A stretch of DNA of 64,000 bases from an uncultured Prevotellaceae bacterium (lineage in GTDB: Bacteria; Bacteroidota; Bacteroidia; Bacteroidales; Muribaculaceae). Where the stretch lies: the NCBI GenBank assembly GCA_900318865.1, contig ONMF01000001.1, forward strand, positions 1 to 64,000. Direction: 5' to 3'. This document shows positions 43,497 through 53,480 of this stretch, piece after piece. Under the pieces are notes generated by a model. The model was not told the origin of the DNA. It did no database searches and was given only the letters and a program-made list of their open reading frames with translations. Both the position numbers and the translations under genes were made by a program. Position 1 is the stretch's first letter; each line of letters opens with the position of its first letter.

Positions 43497-45680
43497 ATGG
43501 CACAACACATAGAACGATTGACAGCCGAACTGAAGAAATATTTCGGTTTTGATACCTTCAAGGGTAATCAGGCCGAAATCATGGAAAACTTGCTCAATGA
43601 GAACGACACCTTTGTGCTCATGCCCACAGGTGGCGGCAAATCGTTGTGTTATCAGTTGCCGTCGCTCATCATGGATGGCACCGCCATAGTGATTTCGCCA
43701 TTGATTGCTTTGATGAAGAATCAAGTGGATGCCATGCGCAATTATAGTGAGGAAGACGGCATAGCGCATTTTCTGAACTCCTCACTCAATAAGCAAGCCA
43801 TCGACCAGGTGAAGGAAGATGTGCTCAGCGGAAAGACCAAGTTGCTCTATGTGGCACCCGAGTCGCTCACCAAGGAGGAGAACATCGAATTCTTGAAAAA
43901 GGTGAAGATTTCCTTCTATGCAGTGGATGAGGCCCACTGTATATCAGAGTGGGGACATGATTTCCGCCCTGAATACCGTCGCATCCGTCCCATTATCAAC
44001 GTGATAGGCACAAGACCCATCATTGCGCTCACCGCCACGGCCACCCCCAAGGTGCAGCACGACATCCAGAAGAATCTGGCCATGACCAATGCACGGGTGT
44101 TCAAATCCTCGTTTAACCGCCCGAACCTCTATTATGAGGTGCGCGCTAAAACACAGGATATCGACCGCGATATTATCCGCTTCATCAAAACCAACGAGGG
44201 TAAATCGGGAATTATATATTGTCTGAGCCGGAAAAAGGTTGAAGAACTGGCCGAGTTGCTGCGGGTGAATAACATCAAAGCGCTGGCCTATCATGCGGGC
44301 ATGGACAGCCAGACACGCTCGGACAACCAAGATGCCTTCATCAAGGAGGATGTCGACGTGATAGTGGCCACCATTGCCTTTGGCATGGGAATCGACAAGC
44401 CCGATGTGCGGTTTGTGATACATTACGACATTCCTAAGAGTCTGGAGGGCTATTACCAGGAGACCGGCCGTGCCGGCCGCGATGGCGGCGAGGGCCAGTG
44501 CATCACTTTCTATGCCAAGAAAGACCTCGACAAGTTGGAAAAATTCATGCAGGGAAAGCCCATTGCCGAGCAGGAGATTGGAAAGCAGTTGCTCAAGGAG
44601 ACGGCATCCTACGCCGAGTCGAGTGTGTGCCGCCGCAAGACGCTGCTTCACTACTTTGGCGAGGAATACTGCGAGGATAATTGTGGCAACTGCGACAACT
44701 GCTTGCATCCCAAGGTGAAAGTTGATGCCAGCGAAGAGTTGCGAGCCGCCATTGAAACCATCCTGTTGCTGAAGGAGAAATTCAAAATTGAATATGTTGT
44801 CACCGTTCTTCAAGGGAATGCCACAGCCGAGGTGAAATCTTATCGGCACGACGAGGAGCTTGAGACCTTCGGGGTGCTGCAAGACCGCGATGAGAAATTC
44901 TTGAGCGCGGTAATCAGGCAGAGCATCATCGCTGGATACCTGAGTAAAGACATCGAGAACTACGGCGTGCTGAAAGTGACGCCCGAGGGACGCAGATTCC
45001 TCGATAGCCATGAAAAGTTCACCATTGTGGAGGACAATGATTTTGCCGAAGTGGCCGAGCATGAGCCCGCGCAGGTTACCTCCAGCGCTATTGATCCCGA
45101 GTTGTTCAGCATTCTCAAGGATTTGCGCAAGAAAGTGGCCCGTGAGCATAATTTGCCTCCTTATGTTATCTTCCAAGACCCGTCGCTTGACGCGATGGCT
45201 ACAACCTATCCGGTGAACTTGGAAGAGTTACAGAACATTCCCGGAGTGGGCCCCGGCAAAGCCAAGCGTTACGGACAGGAATTTGTGGAGCTCATTAAAA
45301 AATATGTTGACGAGAACGAAATAGAGCGCCCCGAGGACATCAAGGTGCGTTCGGTGGCCAATCGCAGCAAACTCAAGTTGTATCTCATATCGGGCATCGA
45401 CCGCAAGGTGTCGCTCGAGTCACTTGCCGAGTCGAAGGATTTGGAACTCGACGAGTTGCTCGACGAGCTTGAAGCCATCGTCTACTCGGGCACTAAAATC
45501 AACATCGATTACTTTATCGATGAGTATATGGACCCTGACATCAGCGAGGAGATTTATGAATATTTCCGCACCAGCGACGATGACAACATCAAAGTGGCCC
45601 AGCAGGTGCTTGGCGACGAGTACACGCGTGAGGAATTGCGGCTGATTCGCATCAAATTTATCAGTGAGATGGGCAACTAA
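43497..45680 (+). CDS. recQ: ATP-dependent DNA helicase RecQ
   Basis: 727 aa. Walker A PTGGGKS (43-49), motif II DEAH (144-147) and the RecQ loop FRPEYR are present. The zinc-binding domain has Cys residues in VCRRKTLLHYFGE and CEDNCGNCDNC (about 380-405). The RQC winged helix follows, then an HRDC domain (about 540-610: PPYVIFQDPSLDAMATTYP, IPGVGPGKAKRYG). A further C-terminal helical region of about 110 residues is more extended than in E. coli RecQ. It acts in recombination and stalled-fork repair. Confidence 0.96.
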   Translation: MAQHIERLTAELKKYFGFDTFKGNQAEIMENLLNENDTFVLMPTGGGKSLCYQLPSLIMDGTAIVISPLIALMKNQVDAMRNYSEEDGIAHFLNSSLNKQAIDQVKEDVLSGKTKLLYVAPESLTKEENIEFLKKVKISFYAVDEAHCISEWGHDFRPEYRRIRPIINVIGTRPIIALTATATPKVQHDIQKNLAMTNARVFKSSFNRPNLYYEVRAKTQDIDRDIIRFIKTNEGKSGIIYCLSRKKVEELAELLRVNNIKALAYHAGMDSQTRSDNQDAFIKEDVDVIVATIAFGMGIDKPDVRFVIHYDIPKSLEGYYQETGRAGRDGGEGQCITFYAKKDLDKLEKFMQGKPIAEQEIGKQLLKETASYAESSVCRRKTLLHYFGEEYCEDNCGNCDNCLHPKVKVDASEELRAAIETILLLKEKFKIEYVVTVLQGNATAEVKSYRHDEELETFGVLQDRDEKFLSAVIRQSIIAGYLSKDIENYGVLKVTPEGRRFLDSHEKFTIVEDNDFAEVAEHEPAQVTSSAIDPELFSILKDLRKKVAREHNLPPYVIFQDPSLDAMATTYPVNLEELQNIPGVGPGKAKRYGQEFVELIKKYVDENEIERPEDIKVRSVANRSKLKLYLISGIDRKVSLESLAESKDLELDELLDELEAIVYSGTKINIDYFIDEYMDPDISEEIYEYFRTSDDDNIKVAQQVLGDEYTREELRLIRIKFISEMGN

Positions 45681-45764
45681 TTGGCATCAGATATAATTTT
45701 ATGGACAACTTTTCGTTATAATACAATAGAGTAAGACAAAAAGTAATTACAATCATCTATAAAA

Positions 45765-47687
45765 ATGAAAGCGAAATTTATCATTTCTTCTGTGCTTCTT
45801 GGCACCGCTCTCGTGACGTTAGCCGCCAAGGACCCCGTTTTAATGAAAATCAATGGCAAAGATGTGAAACTGTCGGAGTTTGAATATCTTTATCACAAAA
45901 ACAATCAGCAACAGGTCGAGAAGGAGACGCTTGACCAGTATGTGGAGCGCTTTAAAATCTACAAGCTCAAGGTGGCCGACGCTGAGGCGGCCGGTATCGA
46001 TACCACGGCAGCATTCAAGTCCGAGCTCGACGGCTACAAGGCCGATTTGGTGAAGCCCTTCCTCGAGGATACCACTGTGCGTGAGAGGCTGGTGCGTGAG
46101 GCATATGACCACATGTTGACCAATGTCAACATCGACCACTTCATGTACTCGATGGGCCGCGACGAGCTTGACAACAAGAAATACATTGCTTTTGTCGATA
46201 GCATACGTAATTGTGTGCTCAATGGTGAGGATTGGGAGGAACTGGCTCTCAAATATTCCATCGACCCCTCGGTGAAGCGCAATAAAGGGCACTATGGCTA
46301 CATCGGAGCCGGGTTATTCCCTTACGAATTTGAGAAGGTGGTCTATGAAACGCCGGTGGGTGAAATTTCCAAACCCTTCCGCACCGATTACGGTATTCAT
46401 ATGATTCGTGTCAATGGCACACGCCCCGACGACGGGCAGGTGCATGTGGAGCACATTCTACGTCTCTTCCCCCGCAATGCCAACGACTCGGCCAAGGCTG
46501 TAGTAAAAGTGAAAATCGACTCGATTTATGATGCCATCAAAGCGGGTGCCAACTTTGAAGAAATGGCCAAGAATTTTTCAGAAGACCCAGGCTCGGCCCG
46601 CCGCGGTGGTGATTTGGGCTTCTTTGGGCGCAATCGCATGGTGCCCCAGTTTGAGAAAGTGTCGTTTGACCTGGCCGATGGACAAATTTCTGAACCATTC
46701 GAGACCAACTATGGTTACCACATCGTCAAGAAAATCGAGAGCAAGCAGGTGGGTACGCTCGATGAGATGCGTCCTACCATCGAGAACCGCATTAACAGCG
46801 ACAGTCGTTCGCAAGAGCCCCGCAAAGCCCGGCTGGAGTGGGTCAAGAAGTTCTATAACTACCAGCAGAACCCCAAGCTCTATGCATATTTGAGCAGCGA
46901 GATGTCCAAGCACGGGCAATACGATTCGGCCTTTGTGGCCGATGTCGTGGCCAAGTCGAATGTGCCTCTCTACACCTATGCCAAGAACCAAAGCAAACCG
47001 CTCTCTGAGTTGGCCAAAAAGCTCAACCCGAAGGCCAAACTCAATAACGATGCCGCTGTGGGTTATATCATCTCGAAAATCGACCCTGTTGCCGACGATG
47101 ACATTATGAAATATTATGTCGACAACCTTATCAATGACAACACCGATTACCGCAACCTCATCAACGAGTATCGTGATGGCATCATGATGTTCGAAATCAG
47201 CAACCGCCGCGTGTGGGAGGGTGCCGGACGCGACACTGCCGGTCTGGAGCAATATTATGCTGCCCATAAGGATAAATACACTTGGACATCGCCTCATTTC
47301 AAGGGCATTATCCTGAGTGCCACCACCGACTCGATAATGAAAGAAGTCAAAATAATGATTCCTACTTTAGGGGCCGACACGCTCACCAACACGCTGCACC
47401 GTACTTTTGGCTCAAAAATCAAGATGGAGCGCATGACGGTGGCCAAGGGCGAGAATCCGCTGGCCGACTACCTGATGTTCAACGGTCCGAAGCCCAAGAA
47501 TAAAAAGTATCATGAGTATATGGTGCTTGAAGGTGGACTGCAGGCTCAGCCGCAGGAAGTGGCCGATGTCCGTGGCCAAGTGACCAGCGATTATCAAGAT
47601 GTCCTTGAGCAAAAATGGATTGAGGAACTCAAGGCCAAATATCCTGTGACGGTTAACAAGAAAGTGCTCAAGCAGGTTAAGAACTGA
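45765..47687 (+). CDS. periplasmic parvulin-type foldase (SurA/PpiD-like)
   Basis: 640 aa with an N-terminal signal peptide (MKAKFIISSVLLGTALVTL). Two parvulin-like segments are visible, about 130-225 (WEELALKYSIDPSVKRNKG.. YGIHMIRV) and about 230-330 (HILRLFPRNA, NFSEDPGSARRGGDLGFFG and NYGYHIVKKIES). The C-terminal half is a helical substrate-binding region. A foldase for outer-membrane proteins is the likely role. It starts 84 bases after recQ and is 12 bases ahead of a second foldase gene. Confidence 0.88.
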   Translation: MKAKFIISSVLLGTALVTLAAKDPVLMKINGKDVKLSEFEYLYHKNNQQQVEKETLDQYVERFKIYKLKVADAEAAGIDTTAAFKSELDGYKADLVKPFLEDTTVRERLVREAYDHMLTNVNIDHFMYSMGRDELDNKKYIAFVDSIRNCVLNGEDWEELALKYSIDPSVKRNKGHYGYIGAGLFPYEFEKVVYETPVGEISKPFRTDYGIHMIRVNGTRPDDGQVHVEHILRLFPRNANDSAKAVVKVKIDSIYDAIKAGANFEEMAKNFSEDPGSARRGGDLGFFGRNRMVPQFEKVSFDLADGQISEPFETNYGYHIVKKIESKQVGTLDEMRPTIENRINSDSRSQEPRKARLEWVKKFYNYQQNPKLYAYLSSEMSKHGQYDSAFVADVVAKSNVPLYTYAKNQSKPLSELAKKLNPKAKLNNDAAVGYIISKIDPVADDDIMKYYVDNLINDNTDYRNLINEYRDGIMMFEISNRRVWEGAGRDTAGLEQYYAAHKDKYTWTSPHFKGIILSATTDSIMKEVKIMIPTLGADTLTNTLHRTFGSKIKMERMTVAKGENPLADYLMFNGPKPKNKKYHEYMVLEGGLQAQPQEVADVRGQVTSDYQDVLEQKWIEELKAKYPVTVNKKVLKQVKN

Positions 47688-47699
47688 TAAAATAGCAAC

Positions 47700-49061
47700 A
47701 TGATTAAAACAGTGAAAACACGTGTGCTGTTCTTAGGCTTGATGGCCGCATTGTGGACTGGCTCCTATGCGCAGAACAATGTGGCCGAAGAGGTGGCTTG
47801 GGTTGTGGGTGATGAACCCATCTTCAAAAGCGACATCGAAGAGCAGTATATTCAGATGCAATATGAACGCACCGCACTCGACGGTAATCCTTATTGCGTC
47901 ATCCCGGAACAAATGGCTGTGAATAAATTGTTCCTTCACCAGGCCAAGATTGACACGGTGGAAGTGCAAAGCTCGAGCATCATGCGCGAGGTGGACAGCC
48001 GAGTGAATTTCTTCATTGCCAACTTGGGCTCGAAAGAGAAGGTAGAGGAATATTTTCACACCACATTGCCGCAACTGCGTGAGAAATTGGCCGATGTGTA
48101 TCACGACCAATATGCCATTCAGGAGGTGCAGCGGAACTTGACCAAAAATGTCAAGGCCACTCCGGCCGATGTGCGCAAGTATTTTTCCACGTTGCCCAAG
48201 GATTCGCTGCCCTATGTGCCGCTGCAGGTTGAGGTGCAGATTATCTCCATCAACCCCGTTATTCCCCAGCAGGAAATCGACGAGGTAAAATCGCGTCTGC
48301 GTGACTATGCCCAGCGCATCACCAATGGAGAGACTGAGTTTTCCACGATGGCAATCCTCTACAGTGAGGATCAGGCTACGGCGGTTTATGGTGGAGAAAC
48401 GGGCTTCCAGAGTAAGTCAATGCTTTTGCCTGAATATGCCACGGCAGCTTTCAACCTTAATGACACCAAGAAAGTGTCGAATATCGTTGAAACCGACGAC
48501 GGTTATCACCTCATTCAGTTGATTGAGAAACGAGGCGACCGCATTAACACACGCCACATTTTGCTGCGTCCCAAGGTGAGCGACAAGGATTTGACCGATG
48601 CCATCAATATTCTGGATTCCATCCGCACCGATATTGAAGGGGGCAAGGTGACGTTTGAGGAGTCGGCACTTTATGTTTCTCAGGACAAGGATTCACGTAA
48701 CAACAACGGCACCATGTTGAACGAGAAGTCACACTCTAACCGCTTTGAGATGGCCGATTTGCCGTCGGAGGTGGGAAAGATTGTGGACAAAATGAATGTG
48801 GGCGACATTTCCAAGCCTTTTGTTATGGTGAATCCCAAGACACGGCGCGAGCAAGTTGCGATTGTGAAACTTGCCAAGCGTATTGAGGGTCATAAAGCCG
48901 ATCTGGCCGAGGATTACCAAATCCTGAAAGAGATGTGCGAGGCCCACAGTAAATCCAAAATTATCGATAACTGGATTGCTGAAAAGCAACGCACCACCTA
49001 TGTCTATATTGAAGACAAGTGGCGCAATTGTGATTTTAAATATAACTGGCTGAGACAATAA
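47700..49061 (+). CDS. SurA-like periplasmic chaperone / parvulin isomerase
   Basis: 453 aa. Signal peptide (ending near GSYAQNNVAEE), an N-terminal SurA-type helical domain, two parvulin domains (about 170-275 with YSEDQATAVYGGETGFQS, and about 280-380 with RHILLRPKVSDKDL and YVSQDKDSRNNNGTM), then a C-terminal helix. It starts 12 bases after its neighbour; the following OstA-like gene is 7 bases away, so envelope biogenesis genes are clustered. Confidence 0.9.
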   Translation: MIKTVKTRVLFLGLMAALWTGSYAQNNVAEEVAWVVGDEPIFKSDIEEQYIQMQYERTALDGNPYCVIPEQMAVNKLFLHQAKIDTVEVQSSSIMREVDSRVNFFIANLGSKEKVEEYFHTTLPQLREKLADVYHDQYAIQEVQRNLTKNVKATPADVRKYFSTLPKDSLPYVPLQVEVQIISINPVIPQQEIDEVKSRLRDYAQRITNGETEFSTMAILYSEDQATAVYGGETGFQSKSMLLPEYATAAFNLNDTKKVSNIVETDDGYHLIQLIEKRGDRINTRHILLRPKVSDKDLTDAINILDSIRTDIEGGKVTFEESALYVSQDKDSRNNNGTMLNEKSHSNRFEMADLPSEVGKIVDKMNVGDISKPFVMVNPKTRREQVAIVKLAKRIEGHKADLAEDYQILKEMCEAHSKSKIIDNWIAEKQRTTYVYIEDKWRNCDFKYNWLRQ

Positions 49062-49068
49062 TTGATCA

Positions 49069-50784
49069 ATGCGCATGCGGCACACACCACAATACGCCAG
49101 GCATAAGACACACTGCATTGTCTTATGCCTTTTGGCATTTTTTGCGGCAACAGTTGTCGTGCCCTCATGGGCGCAGCAGCGACAGCAGCCACGTGCCGCC
49201 CGTGAAGGGGCTCGTGCAAAACACGTCGGCCGCATCACACCCCAGATTCCGTCGGCCAACCGCTATCAGAAGAATAAGGTGTTTCTTGAGAATGCCGATA
49301 TTCTCTCGGCCGATGAGAACGTCAGTGCTGATTATCAGGTGTTGAAAGGAAATGTCCGTTTCCGCCAGGGCGACATGTATATGTTCTGTGACAGTGCCTA
49401 TTTTTACGACAAGACAAGTTCGCTTGATGCCTTTGGAAATGTGCGCATGACACAGGCCGACACACTGTTTGTCTATGCCGACATCCTTCATTATTATGGT
49501 GAGGACCAAGTGGCTCAGCTCCGCAGAAATGTGCGCTTGGAGAATCGCAACACCACTTTGTTTACCGACAGCCTCGATTATGAGGTGAGCACCAACGTGG
49601 GTTACTATTTCAATCATGGCACGATTGTCGACAACAAGAACAATACTGAATTGTCATCACAATATGGCCGTTATGAACTCGACACAAAGCAGGCCGAGTT
49701 CACAACCGATGTTCATCTGATAAACGACCAGTACGAGATGAACACCAACATGCTTCGTTACAACACTGCCACCCACATTGCCACCATCGTCGATGAAACC
49801 TACATCGTGAGCGACAGCAACACGATTGTTACCGACAATGGCTGGTACAACACCAGTGCCGACGATGCCACGCTCTATAACCGCTCGCAGGTGAATGCCA
49901 AGGACGGAAAGACGCTGGTGGGCGACACGGTGTACTATAACCGCATGCGCAATTTCGGTGAGGCGCGGGGCAACGTCGTGCTCACCGACCCGAAGAATAA
50001 AGTGATTCTTGATGGCGACTATGGCTATCATGACGACAATGCCCATTATTCCTATGTGACCCGGCATGCACGGGCGCGTGAGTATTCACAAAAGGACACT
50101 GTCTATCTTCATGCCGACACATTGTGCACGCTCATCAACAATGACTCGGTGCGCATCTTAAAGGCATTCAATAATGTGAGGTTCTATCGTTCCGATATCC
50201 AAGGCATCTGTGATTCATTGCAGATGAGTGAGGCCGACACCATCATCAATCTCTATCGCCATGCGGTGGTGTGGAGCGACGCACGCCAGATATCGGGTGA
50301 GGAAATCAATATCCACCTCAACGACAGTGCCGCCGACTGGGCAACACTGCCCAACTTCGGATTCATGGCCGAGCACCTGGGTGAGACCTATTACAACCAG
50401 TTGAGCGGGAAAAAGATGAAGGCTTATTTCGACCAGAAAGAATTGCGGCAGCTTGATGTCGACGGCAATGTCCTTGTCATCATGTTTCCGCAAGAAAAAG
50501 ATTCCACCTACAACAAAATGGTGAATGCCGAGTCGAGCTATCTCCGGCTGAAACTCAAGCCGAAGCAGGAAGTGGATAAGATCACGATGTGGCCCGAGGT
50601 GTCGGGCAAGGTGACGCCACTGTATCTTGCCAAGAAAACCGACCTGTTTTTGCCGCAATTCAAGTGGTATGAGAACTTGCGCCCACACACGCCCGAGGAG
50701 ATTTTCGACGTGAGTGAAGAGATGCGAAATCTGATGAGCGAGACCGAGGGCTCGTCAAGACGCCGAAGTAAGTCGGCACACTAA
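49069..50784 (+). CDS. OstA/LptA-like LPS transport family protein
   Basis: 571 aa. A signal segment (CIVLCLLAFFAATVVVPSWA) begins after a basic start MRMRHTPQYARHK. The mature part is built of repeated short beta strands (DADILSADENVSADYQVLKGN, CDSAYFYDKTSSLDAFGNV and so on), typical of the OstA-N domain that bridges LPS across the periplasm. The C-terminal third has less obvious repeats. Location behind two foldases supports a role in outer-membrane assembly. Confidence 0.83.
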   Translation: MRMRHTPQYARHKTHCIVLCLLAFFAATVVVPSWAQQRQQPRAAREGARAKHVGRITPQIPSANRYQKNKVFLENADILSADENVSADYQVLKGNVRFRQGDMYMFCDSAYFYDKTSSLDAFGNVRMTQADTLFVYADILHYYGEDQVAQLRRNVRLENRNTTLFTDSLDYEVSTNVGYYFNHGTIVDNKNNTELSSQYGRYELDTKQAEFTTDVHLINDQYEMNTNMLRYNTATHIATIVDETYIVSDSNTIVTDNGWYNTSADDATLYNRSQVNAKDGKTLVGDTVYYNRMRNFGEARGNVVLTDPKNKVILDGDYGYHDDNAHYSYVTRHARAREYSQKDTVYLHADTLCTLINNDSVRILKAFNNVRFYRSDIQGICDSLQMSEADTIINLYRHAVVWSDARQISGEEINIHLNDSAADWATLPNFGFMAEHLGETYYNQLSGKKMKAYFDQKELRQLDVDGNVLVIMFPQEKDSTYNKMVNAESSYLRLKLKPKQEVDKITMWPEVSGKVTPLYLAKKTDLFLPQFKWYENLRPHTPEEIFDVSEEMRNLMSETEGSSRRRSKSAH

Positions 50785-50802
50785 TTCAAAAGTAGATCAA
50801 CC

Positions 50803-52653
50803 ATGAGCGATGTTATAAAATTATTGCCAGATTCGGTGGCCAACCAGATTGCCGCGGGCGAGGTTATACAACGGCCCGCCTCGGTGGTCAAGGAGCTTGT
50901 GGAGAATGCTGTCGACGCTCAGGCCACCAGTATTCAAATCATCTTGAAAGATGCCGGACGCTCGCTCATCCAGATAATTGACAACGGAGTGGGGATGAGC
51001 GATACCGATGCGCGCCTGGCCTTTGAGCGCCACAGCACATCGAAAATCCGCACAGCCGACGATTTGTTTTCGCTGCACACCATGGGATTCCGCGGTGAAG
51101 CGCTCGCCTCGATAGCGGCTATTGCGCAGATTGAGTTGCGCACCCGCCGAGCCGATGCGGCCTTGGGCACGCGCCTGCTTATCAGTGCCTCGCAGTGTGA
51201 GTCACAAGAGCCCGACGCTTGCCCGCCCGGAAGCAATTTCATGATAAAAAACTTGTTTTTCAATGTCCCGGCCCGCCGCAAGTTCCTCAAAAGCAATCAG
51301 GTGGAGATGAGTAACATCATCAAGGAGTTTGAGAAACTGGCACTTGTCAACAACAATGTGGAGTTCACCCTCATGCACAATGGCAGCGTGATTTATAAAT
51401 TGGCCGCCGGCACATTTATTCAGCGCATTTCTGCTCTCATGGGGCGTAGCATCGAGGAGCAGCTCATTCCTTTGAACATCGATACGTCGCTGGTGAGTGT
51501 GAAAGGCTATCTGGGACGTCCTGAGAATGCCCGCAAGCGTAACCACCTGCAATTCATGTTTGCAAACGAACGCTTCATGAAGCATCCTTATTTTCACAAG
51601 GCTATCATTTCCAGCTACGACCAACTGATACCCTCGGACGAGCAGCCCAATTATTTCTTGCGATTCACCGTTGATCCGCAAAATATCGATGTGAATATTC
51701 ATCCCACCAAGACGGAGATTAAGTTTGAGGACGAAATACCCATTTGGCAGATCCTGGCTGCCGGGGTGAAGGAGGCATTGGGACGATTCAGCAAAGTGCC
51801 GTCGATAGAATTTGATGTAGAAGGGGCGCCGCCGATACCTGCTTATTCGCCCGATGCGCCGGTGTCGGCCCCAAGTAGCGGTGTTGACCCTGCATACAAC
51901 CCATTTGACCAGAAGCCGCCCCACCAGCAAGGTTCCTATCGTCCCGTTGACCAGCAGGCCATGCCCGATTGGGAAGAGCTTTACCGTAATTTTGAGAAAA
52001 AGAAGCAGGAAAGTCTTGATGAGGCACTGCCGGCCAGTGAGCAGGAGATTGAACCAACCGATGAGCACGAGTCAGAATTGTTGCCCGGTGATTATTCTCT
52101 GATGTATTTGCAGATGAAAGGGCGTTATATCCTGTCGCCCATCAAATCGGGACTGATGGTCGTAGACCAGCACCGGGCTCATGTGCGCATCCTCTTTGAC
52201 CGTTATATGAGCCGCATGGCGCACGGCACATTTGCCTCGCAAACCATCTTGTTCCCCGACATGATTCATCTTTCGAAGTCGCAAGCGCTGCTGCTGGCCG
52301 AAATCATGCCCAGCATGGAGCAGATAGGCTTCGCATTGACCGACATGGGCCATGGCGATTGGGGTATCAATGCCGTTCCGGCTGGTATCGAGGGCGTGGA
52401 CGAGAAAGCGATGGTGTTACAAATCATCGATTCGGTGGAGAATGGCGGGCAGCCAGCCAGGAAAAAGGTGCTGGAACACATCTCGCTCGCTGTGGCCTCA
52501 AGCGCAGCAATCCCTTATGGCCGTACCCTGATGCAGGAGGAGATGGATGTCTTGGTTTCGGATTTACTGAAATTGACGCAACCCAATTACACCCCCGACG
52601 GAAAGGTGATTATCAGTGTCATCTCCCTTGACCAAATCGCTAAAATGTTTTGA
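50803..52653 (+). CDS. mutL: DNA mismatch repair protein MutL, with altered endonuclease motif
   Basis: 616 aa. GHKL ATPase motifs are intact: ELVENAVDAQ (about 28-37), IIDNGVGM (near 59) and GFRGEALASIA. The C-terminal dimer domain is present. The canonical endonuclease motif DQHAxxERI-xxE is DQHRAHVRILFDRY here (D455 on), with A to R and E to V changes. MutL of many endonuclease-type bacteria keep the Glu, so the nicking activity may be absent or altered. The upstream gene ends 18 bases before; PHP hydrolase follows. Confidence 0.93.
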   Translation: MSDVIKLLPDSVANQIAAGEVIQRPASVVKELVENAVDAQATSIQIILKDAGRSLIQIIDNGVGMSDTDARLAFERHSTSKIRTADDLFSLHTMGFRGEALASIAAIAQIELRTRRADAALGTRLLISASQCESQEPDACPPGSNFMIKNLFFNVPARRKFLKSNQVEMSNIIKEFEKLALVNNNVEFTLMHNGSVIYKLAAGTFIQRISALMGRSIEEQLIPLNIDTSLVSVKGYLGRPENARKRNHLQFMFANERFMKHPYFHKAIISSYDQLIPSDEQPNYFLRFTVDPQNIDVNIHPTKTEIKFEDEIPIWQILAAGVKEALGRFSKVPSIEFDVEGAPPIPAYSPDAPVSAPSSGVDPAYNPFDQKPPHQQGSYRPVDQQAMPDWEELYRNFEKKKQESLDEALPASEQEIEPTDEHESELLPGDYSLMYLQMKGRYILSPIKSGLMVVDQHRAHVRILFDRYMSRMAHGTFASQTILFPDMIHLSKSQALLLAEIMPSMEQIGFALTDMGHGDWGINAVPAGIEGVDEKAMVLQIIDSVENGGQPARKKVLEHISLAVASSAAIPYGRTLMQEEMDVLVSDLLKLTQPNYTPDGKVIISVISLDQIAKMF

Positions 52654-52667
52654 GCACTTCTGTTATT

Positions 52668-53480
52668 ATGATTGATTTTAAAAAAGTAATTACTCAATCG
52701 CCACTATATAATTTTCATACCCATACACAATACTGCGACGGACATGCCCCGATGGAGAATTTCGTTATCGAGGCCATTTCACAGGGATTTATCGCATTAG
52801 GTTTTACTCCTCACTCGCCGCTGCCCTTTGAAAGCTCCTGCAACATGACCCGGGCCAGCGTGCCGCTTTATCTTGATGAGGTGAAGCGTTTACGTTGCAT
52901 CTATGGTGACCGAATTGCCATTTATGCCGGAATGGAGATTGACTATGTGGACGATTTCGGTCCGTCGGCTGGTTATTACGATGATGTACCGCTGGATTAT
53001 CGCATCGGGTCGGTTCACTTTATTCCTTCCTTCGACAATCCTTCGCAATACATCGACATTGACGGTCGTTTTGCCCGATTTAAGGAAAAAATGGGGCAGT
53101 ACTTCCATGGCGACATCGAAAGGGTGGTGCGGTCTTATTTCACTCAATCAATGGCGATGGTGCAGGCCGGCGGGTTCGATGTGATAGGGCATCTCGACAA
53201 GATTGGACTTAACGCCTCATTATATTCTCCCGGCATTGACCAGGAGGAATGGTATAAACAACTGGTCAACGAGTTGTTTGAGGCGGTAATGGATCATCAT
53301 CTGGTGGTGGAGGTTAATAGCAAAGCGCTGGCCGAGCATCACCGGCTGTTTCCTGATGTGGGATATGCTGACTTGCTGTGTAAATATGATGTCCCAGTGC
53401 TGTTCAACAGCGACGCTCATTATCCGGCCTTGATCAACGCGGGCCGCATGGAGGCGATGCGATTATTCAGTGCAGGTTAA
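52668..53480 (+). CDS. PHP-domain phosphatase, histidinol-phosphatase-like
   Basis: About 270 aa from the ATG at 52668; an upstream in-frame TTG (52650) overlaps mutL and is less likely. PHP metal motif FHTHTQYCDGHA (about 16-27), EIDYVDDF near 98, GHLDKIG and FNSDAHYP near the end are visible. It resembles HisK-type histidinol phosphatase; other PHP phosphoesterase roles are possible. Translation follows mutL in the same transcript. It converges with the transporter gene downstream with a stop overlap. Confidence 0.85.
   Translation: MIDFKKVITQSPLYNFHTHTQYCDGHAPMENFVIEAISQGFIALGFTPHSPLPFESSCNMTRASVPLYLDEVKRLRCIYGDRIAIYAGMEIDYVDDFGPSAGYYDDVPLDYRIGSVHFIPSFDNPSQYIDIDGRFARFKEKMGQYFHGDIERVVRSYFTQSMAMVQAGGFDVIGHLDKIGLNASLYSPGIDQEEWYKQLVNELFEAVMDHHLVVEVNSKALAEHHRLFPDVGYADLLCKYDVPVLFNSDAHYPALINAGRMEAMRLFSAG

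Noticed and set aside
45700..45764. TATAAT-like box before the first foldase gene
   Set aside because: It resembles an E. coli -10 box, but Bacteroidetes promoters use TAnnTTTG and no -33 element was seen; the foldase may read through from recQ.
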